64,000 bases of DNA, taken from Verrucomicrobiota bacterium (GTDB lineage Bacteria; Verrucomicrobiota; Verrucomicrobiia; Chthoniobacterales; UBA10450). A program made the translations under genes and the position numbers. Within the stretch, counting starts at the first letter, position 1. Each line of letters opens with the position of its first letter. Positions 58,963 to 64,000 of this stretch are shown in pieces. The stretch is from positions 125,887-189,886 of the forward strand of contig QHNH01000010.1 of NCBI GenBank assembly GCA_003218375.1, read 5' to 3'. The notes beneath the pieces were generated by a model. That model did no database searches, was not told the DNA's origin, and was given only the letters and a program-made list of their open reading frames with translations.

Positions 58963-60117
58963 ATGAACACCATCAACGCTGAATCCGAAGTCCGAAAACG
59001 TTACGCCGCCGGCGCGCAGGCTACTGAAGCGAAACTTTGCTGCCCGGTCGATTACAACGCGGAATACCTCAAGGTCATTCCAAAGGAAGTCATCGAACGC
59101 GATTACGGTTGCGGCGATCCCAGTAAGTATCTCCGGGAAGGCGAAACGGTCCTCGACCTGGGAAGCGGCACCGGAAAGATTTGTTTCATCGCAGCCCAGG
59201 TGGTGGGACCGCAGGGAAAAGTCATCGGCGTCGACATGACCGACGAGATGCTCGAGGTCGCGCGCCGGAACGCGCCGATCGTGGCGGAGCGGGTCGGCTA
59301 TGCGAATGTCGAGTTTCGCAAAGGCCGGATCCAGGACCTTGCCCTCAGCATTGACGTGCTCGACGCGGAATTGAAACGGCGCCCGATCAATGATGCTTCG
59401 TCCTTCCTGGCCGCTGATGAGCTCGCCCAGGAACTGCGCGTGAAGCATCCCCTCATCGCGAACGACTCAGTCGACGTGGTTGTTTCCAACTGCGTCCTGA
59501 ATCTGGTCGAAGCGAACGCAAAGCGGCAGCTCTTCGACGAAATCTTTCGCGTGCTGAAGATCGGCGGTCGCGCAGTGATCTCGGACATCGTGAGCGATGA
59601 AGAAGTGCCCGAGCACCTCCAGAACGATCCGGAGCTTTGGAGCGGTTGCATCTCCGGTGCGTTGACGGAGGAAGGTTTCCTTGCCGCGTTCACCGCCGCC
59701 GGTTTCTACGGCGTCCAGATTCTCAAGCGGGACGAGCAACCGTGGCAGACGGTCGAAGGGATCGAGTTTCGTTCGGTAACGGTCGAGGCGCTCAAAGGAA
59801 AACAAGGACCGTGTGTCGAGCGAAACCAGGCCGTTATCTACAAAGGACCATTCAAGGAGGTGCTCGATGACGACAACCACCGGATGGAGCGCGGCCGGCG
59901 CTATGCGGTGTGCGATAAGACCTACAACATCTACCGCAAGGCCCCCTACTCCGCCTCCTTCGAGTTCATCGAACCATTGACCCCGATTCCGCTGCAAGAA
60001 GCAAAGCCCTTCGATTGCTCACGCACTTCCCTGCGTCACCCCAAGGAGACAAAGGGCCAGGACTACAACGTCACCACCGACGCCTCGCAGTGCTGCGATG
60101 GTGGCAGCTGCTGCTAG
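58963..60117 (+). CDS. arsM: ArsM-like arsenite methyltransferase with Cys-rich C-terminus
   Basis: SAM-binding [35 protein letters not shown]; conserved Cys contexts [45 protein letters not shown]-terminal tail [11 protein letters not shown]. Confidence 0.83.
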   Translation: MNTINAESEVRKRYAAGAQATEAKLCCPVDYNAEYLKVIPKEVIERDYGCGDPSKYLREGETVLDLGSGTGKICFIAAQVVGPQGKVIGVDMTDEMLEVARRNAPIVAERVGYANVEFRKGRIQDLALSIDVLDAELKRRPINDASSFLAADELAQELRVKHPLIANDSVDVVVSNCVLNLVEANAKRQLFDEIFRVLKIGGRAVISDIVSDEEVPEHLQNDPELWSGCISGALTEEGFLAAFTAAGFYGVQILKRDEQPWQTVEGIEFRSVTVEALKGKQGPCVERNQAVIYKGPFKEVLDDDNHRMERGRRYAVCDKTYNIYRKAPYSASFEFIEPLTPIPLQEAKPFDCSRTSLRHPKETKGQDYNVTTDASQCCDGGSCC

Positions 60118-60132
60118 CGAGAATAGGATTCC

Positions 60133-61254
60133 ATGCTTCTCATCGCTCTCTTCCTCGCCACCTGTTTCCTCGCCTATTCCAACGGGGCGAACGATAATTT
60201 TAAAGGGGTAGCTTCACTTTACGGTTGTCGTGCGGCCAGCTACCGCACCGCGATTACCTGGGCGACAATCACCACCTTCGCCGGCTCGATTGCTTCGATC
60301 TTTCTCGCGCAAGCTTTGCTGAAGAAATTCTCCGGCAAAGGCCTGGTGCCGGACACACTGGTTGGTTCGGAGCAATTCCTTCTCGCGGTAGCTCTCGGTG
60401 TGGCTATTACGGTCATCCTGGCCACGCTCCTGGGATTTCCGATCTCAACCACCCACGGCATCACCGGCGCCATCGTGGGATGTGGACTCGTCGCGGTGGG
60501 AACGGGAGTGAATTTCGGCGCGCTCGGCAAGGGCTTTGTGCTTCCCCTCTTGCTTAGTCCAGTCCTGGCAATCGTGCTGGGCGGCCTGCTTTACTTTATC
60601 TTTCGAAGTTTGCGGCTCATCTGCGGGGTCCGAAAGGAATGGTGCATCTGTGTTGGCACCGAGGAACGAGTTGTCGCTCTTCCCCAACCAGGCTCCATTC
60701 TCTCCATGCGAAGCGCGCCTGCGCCGATCACACTTACTATCGACGAACAGGAGACTTGTCGCGAGCGCTATGCGGGTTCGATGTTCGGACTTAGCGCGCA
60801 GCAGGTGATGGACGCCGCACATTTCCTCAGCGCCGGCGCTGTCAGTTTCGCCCGCGGCTTGAACGATACTCCCAAAATCGTCGCGATGCTGCTCCTCCTG
60901 AAGTGGATGGACATCCGCTGGGGTTTCTTCGCCGTCGCTCTAACGATGGCGATTGGTGGATTGCTCAACGCCCGTAAAGTAGCGGAAACCATGAGTCACA
61001 AAATTACCGCAATGAACCATGGGCAGGGCTTCTCCGCCAACCTGACGACCGGCATTCTGGTTATCGTCGCCAGCTTCTTTGGCCTGCCGGTTTCGACCAC
61101 CCACGTTTCCGTCGGCGCGCTTTTTGGAATGAGTGTAACCACCGGACAGGCCAATCCGCGAGTTATGTTGAATATCGTCCTGTCGTGGCTCATCACTTTG
61201 CCGTGCGCGGCACTCATCGCCGGTGTCGCCTATGCGATTCTTCGCAACCTATGA
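60133..61254 (+). CDS. Inorganic phosphate transporter, Pit family
   Basis: ACFLAYSNGANDNFKGVASLYG, LGFPISTTHGITGAIVGCGLV, VSFARGLNDTPKIVA, FGLPVSTTHVSVGALFG. Confidence 0.94.
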   Translation: MLLIALFLATCFLAYSNGANDNFKGVASLYGCRAASYRTAITWATITTFAGSIASIFLAQALLKKFSGKGLVPDTLVGSEQFLLAVALGVAITVILATLLGFPISTTHGITGAIVGCGLVAVGTGVNFGALGKGFVLPLLLSPVLAIVLGGLLYFIFRSLRLICGVRKEWCICVGTEERVVALPQPGSILSMRSAPAPITLTIDEQETCRERYAGSMFGLSAQQVMDAAHFLSAGAVSFARGLNDTPKIVAMLLLLKWMDIRWGFFAVALTMAIGGLLNARKVAETMSHKITAMNHGQGFSANLTTGILVIVASFFGLPVSTTHVSVGALFGMSVTTGQANPRVMLNIVLSWLITLPCAALIAGVAYAILRNL

Positions 61255-62225
61255 ACCTAACGACGGACAATAGCTTCTCGCGTAAGCTGGCCGAGCACTC
61301 CCTGCCGCTTCGTCATACGAAGACCGAGGTGCTCCAGCTCAATGTCGGCAAACTCTGCAACCTCACCTGCATCCATTGCCATGTGAATGCCGGGCCGAAA
61401 CGTAAGGAGATCATGACCCGCGCCACGATCGACCAGCTCATTGACTGGCTGGCGAAGACGGATATCCCCACCGTCGATCTTACCGGCGGCGCGCCCGAGA
61501 TGATCCCGGATTTCAAGTATCTCATCGAACGGTTGAAAGCGCTCGCGCCGCCGCGCCATATCATCGATCGCTGTAACCTCACGATCCTGCTCGAACCGGG
61601 CTACGGAGATTACGCGCAGTTCCTGGCCAAGCACGAAATCGAGATCATTGCTTCGATGCCGTGCTATTCGCCAGCGAATGTGAATGCGCAGCGCGGCAAC
61701 GGCGTGTTCGACGGAAGCATCAAGGCGCTCCAGCTCTTGAACTCGTTAGGTTACGGCCGCGAACCGCAGCTTCCGCTTCATCTCGTCTACAATCCGAACG
61801 GCGCGTTCCTGCCCGGCCCGCAGGAGGAACTCGAAGCCGACTACAAGCGCGAGCTGAAGGAACATTTCGGGATCGTCTTTAACAAGCTTTACACGATCAC
61901 GAACCTGCCGATCGCCCGGTTCGCCTCCTACTTGAAGAACAACAACCTCCTGGGCGATTATATGGCGCTGCTCAACGACGCCTTCAACCCCGCGACGGTG
62001 AACGGGCTGATGTGCCGCAATACCATTAATGTTAGTTGGCAGGGCGAAGTGTTCGATTGCGACTTCAACCAAATGCTCAAGATGCAATGGCGTGAGGGCG
62101 AACACGGCTTGCATCTGTGGGACGTCGATCCCGCGCTGGTGGAAAACCGGGAGATCGCGACGGGCGACCATTGCTTCGGCTGCACCGCCGGCGCCGGCTC
62201 GAGCTGCGGCGGCGCGCTGCTCTAG
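61251..62225 (+). CDS. arsS: Arsenosugar biosynthesis-type radical SAM protein ArsS (TIGR04167-like)
   Basis: Radical SAM motif CNLTCIHCHVNAGPKRKE; VDLTGGAPEMIPDFKYLI; NGLMCRNTINVSWQGEVFDCDFNQML; C-terminus HCFGCTAGAGSSCGGALL. ATG overlaps the Pit stop. Confidence 0.88.
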   Translation: MNLTTDNSFSRKLAEHSLPLRHTKTEVLQLNVGKLCNLTCIHCHVNAGPKRKEIMTRATIDQLIDWLAKTDIPTVDLTGGAPEMIPDFKYLIERLKALAPPRHIIDRCNLTILLEPGYGDYAQFLAKHEIEIIASMPCYSPANVNAQRGNGVFDGSIKALQLLNSLGYGREPQLPLHLVYNPNGAFLPGPQEELEADYKRELKEHFGIVFNKLYTITNLPIARFASYLKNNNLLGDYMALLNDAFNPATVNGLMCRNTINVSWQGEVFDCDFNQMLKMQWREGEHGLHLWDVDPALVENREIATGDHCFGCTAGAGSSCGGALL

Positions 62226-62228
62226 CTG

Positions 62229-62302
62229 TTGTAGCCGGGATCGGTGATCCCGGTCGGGTCAGCGGAATTTTGCGCGGGCGGGATCAACGATCCGGCTACA
62301 AC
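62229..62302. repeat. Intergenic inverted-repeat element, family B (TTGTAGCCGGGATCGGTGATCCCGG...GGGATCAACGATCCGGCTACAA)
   Basis: Outer arms TTGTAGCCGG/CCGGCTACAA with internal hairpin in the left arm. Confidence 0.85.
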
Positions 62303-62619
62303 AAATCCTTTGGCGCTTTGTTCCGCCACGCGATTTCCATCGCCCGCTTCAACGTCGTCCTATCAACCGCTTCGAGGTGAACTGTCGTGCTCCCTCTCTT
62401 TCCCCACGCTCCTTTGGCCGGCGCGAAGACCTTCGGATAGCTCTGCCTGAAACGCGCTTGTTCCTCCGGGGGCAGAATGACCATGCCGTGGTCTTTGTCC
62501 GGATAACCGAGCGTAACGAAGATCTTTCCGCCCACCCGAAAATCGGGGTGGTTCATGTGCGCGCTTTCCTCGACCTCCGGCAGACTCAGCGCAATGGGGC
62601 GAAAGTCGGCGGCGATCAT
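62296..62619 (-). CDS. MmcQ/YjbR family protein
   Basis: LSLPEVEESAHMNHPDFRVGGKIFVTLGYPDKDHGMVILPPEEQARF...TVHLEAVDRTTLKRAMEIAWRNKAPK. Confidence 0.85.
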   Translation of the reverse strand: MIAADFRPIALSLPEVEESAHMNHPDFRVGGKIFVTLGYPDKDHGMVILPPEEQARFRQSYPKVFAPAKGAWGKRGSTTVHLEAVDRTTLKRAMEIAWRNKAPKDLL

Positions 62620-63092
62620 TGTCTTGATGGTGTGGGAGAGTAAGTCATGATGACAACGTTTTGTTCACGGTAGTTGGTGTGTTCGTCCAAAGCCCAGCCG
62701 AGCGCAGCATAAAATTTTTCACTGTGGACAGTGTACAAGTACAGGAGTGGTACCTCCAGTTTGCCGGCTTCGGCCATGATACGTTGGACCAGTTCAGCAC
62801 CGATTCCTTTCCGTCGATGTGGTTCGCCGACAAAGACGCCTGCCAGCCACGGCGTCAATTCCATCCGCGTCTCCATGTCATGAGCCACGAGACTCGCAGA
62901 GCCGAGGACCTCGCTGTCGTCAAGCGCAACAACGGTGAGCGGAATCCGATCGCGATTGGAAAAACCTTCGAGGCGGGCCCTTCGCTTTTCAACAGTGTCG
63001 CCCGGGCGGGTATGGCCCCACTCGCGGTGTTGCCATTCCGCGAGCGTGGAAAGCACGCTCGGATGGTCGGCGAGGTATTCGATCGTCATAGG
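62616..63092 (-). CDS. GNAT family N-acetyltransferase
   Basis: TLAEWQHREWG...LTPWLAGVFVGEPHRRKGIGAELVQRIMAEAGKLEVPLLYLYTVHSEKFYAALGWALDEHTNY. Confidence 0.88.
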   Translation of the reverse strand, partial: PMTIEYLADHPSVLSTLAEWQHREWGHTRPGDTVEKRRARLEGFSNRDRIPLTVVALDDSEVLGSASLVAHDMETRMELTPWLAGVFVGEPHRRKGIGAELVQRIMAEAGKLEVPLLYLYTVHSEKFYAALGWALDEHTNYREQNVVIMTYSPTPSRQ

Positions 63093-63155
63093 ATCTTCAT
63101 TCGAATCTAGCAACTGTCATTGACCCACGCTGTCATTTCTTTCACGCTCCCCGCC

Positions 63156-64000
63156 ATGAAATCTTTGGTCCTGGTTTTCCTGCTTGCTCTCTCGCTCCTG
63201 GCAGTGTTGCCCTCGGCGCTCGCCCAGGGCACACCCCCTTCCCCAACGGCCGCGCCCGCTCCATCCATCGCGCCCGGGACCGATCCCGCAACCGCCACCC
63301 GCGCCTGGCTCGACACCGTTCCGCCGGACAAAAAGGCCAGATCCGACGCTTACTTCGAAGGCGGCTACTGGCTGATCCTCTGGAATTTCCTGGTCGCGGC
63401 CGCGATTTCCATCTTTCTCCTGGCCTCACGCATTTCGGCGCGGATGCGCGATTTCGCCGAGCGAACAACGCGGTTCAAGGCGTTGCAAGTCATCATCTAC
63501 GGCATCCTCTTCCTCCTCGTTACCTACGTGCTCGGATTTCCGCTCAACGTTTACGAGCGCTTCATCCGGGAGCACGCCTACGGCATGGCGACGCAGAATT
63601 TTTCCCAGTGGTTTACCGAACAACTGATCATGGTCGCCGTGAATCTCGTCGTAACGAGCCTGCTTCTGGTCGGGCTTTACGCGGTGTTTCGCCGCGCGCC
63701 GCGGACCTGGTGGGTCTGGGGGACCATCGTCTCGATCGTCTTCACGGTGCTTGGCCTCATTCTCGCCCCGGTTTACATCGAGCCACTCTTCAACACCTAC
63801 AAGCCGCTCAACGATCCGGCCGTCAGCGAACCGATCCTTGCCATGGCCCGGGCCAATGAAATCCCGGTGACGCAGGTGTTCGAAGTGGACGCCTCGCGGC
63901 AAACGAAACGCGTCAGCGCGAATGTCGCCGGTTTCATGGGCACCACCCGGATCGCGCTCAACGATAATCTGCTGAAGCAATGCACCCTGCCGGAGATCCG
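63156..64000 (+). CDS. M48-family (Ste24/CAAX prenyl protease-like) membrane peptidase, partial at right edge
   Basis: Signal/TM N-terminus then GFPLNVYERFIREHAYGMATQNFSQWFTEQL...APVYIEPLFNTYKPLNDPAVSEPILAMARANEIPVTQVFEVDASRQTKRVSANVAGFMGTTRIALNDNLL, typical N-terminal region of M48A peptidases. Confidence 0.85.
   Translation, partial: MKSLVLVFLLALSLLAVLPSALAQGTPPSPTAAPAPSIAPGTDPATATRAWLDTVPPDKKARSDAYFEGGYWLILWNFLVAAAISIFLLASRISARMRDFAERTTRFKALQVIIYGILFLLVTYVLGFPLNVYERFIREHAYGMATQNFSQWFTEQLIMVAVNLVVTSLLLVGLYAVFRRAPRTWWVWGTIVSIVFTVLGLILAPVYIEPLFNTYKPLNDPAVSEPILAMARANEIPVTQVFEVDASRQTKRVSANVAGFMGTTRIALNDNLLKQCTLPEI

Noticed and set aside
58456-59448. 330-aa minus-strand ORF opposite the porin/arsM junction
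   Set aside because: Spans two real plus-strand genes and shows no protein-like motif.

Overview
The window is a roughly 58-60% GC (my estimate), mostly housekeeping chromosomal region. Gene content and intergenic repeat style suggest a Verrucomicrobiota-like (Chthoniobacterales-type) soil bacterium, but this taxonomy is inference. Readable modules: a MacA/MacB-type export system (two FtsX/MacB permeases, one ATPase, one adaptor); queG-aroK-purE-sua5; pyrG-kdsB-gmhB-hldE-type LPS sugar genes; phoH with a PgpH-like 7TM-HD gene; punA; an isolated nuoB-nuoC pair; a large hybrid histidine kinase; truA-ruvX-manC; an acyl-CoA carboxylase/HMG-CoA lyase/enoyl-CoA hydratase cluster; dinB; a fused 2-oxoacid dehydrogenase E1-alpha/E1-beta/E2; thrC-lysC; nadK-tlyA; comF-accD-folC; acpS-pdxJ. 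The most coherent specialised system is at about 56.7-62.2 kb: DUF2064 transferase, OprO/P-like porin, ArsM-like Cys-rich methyltransferase, Pit-type phosphate/arsenate transporter and ArsS-type radical SAM protein. This reads as an arsenosugar-type arsenic assimilation operon with its own oxyanion uptake. Other notable signals: (i) dinB read straight into a membrane TPR protein; (ii) short internal losses in a pgpH-like gene (with frameshift), truA (in frame) and a hypothetical gene near 45 kb; (iii) several families of roughly 75-130 bp intergenic inverted-repeat elements; (iv) an apparently over-represented 9-mer TCGTTAGGC/GCCTAACGA; (v) low-complexity 'word' repeats between genes. No rRNA, CRISPR array or transposase was recognised. 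All calls come from reading the translations and DNA by eye, without database searches.
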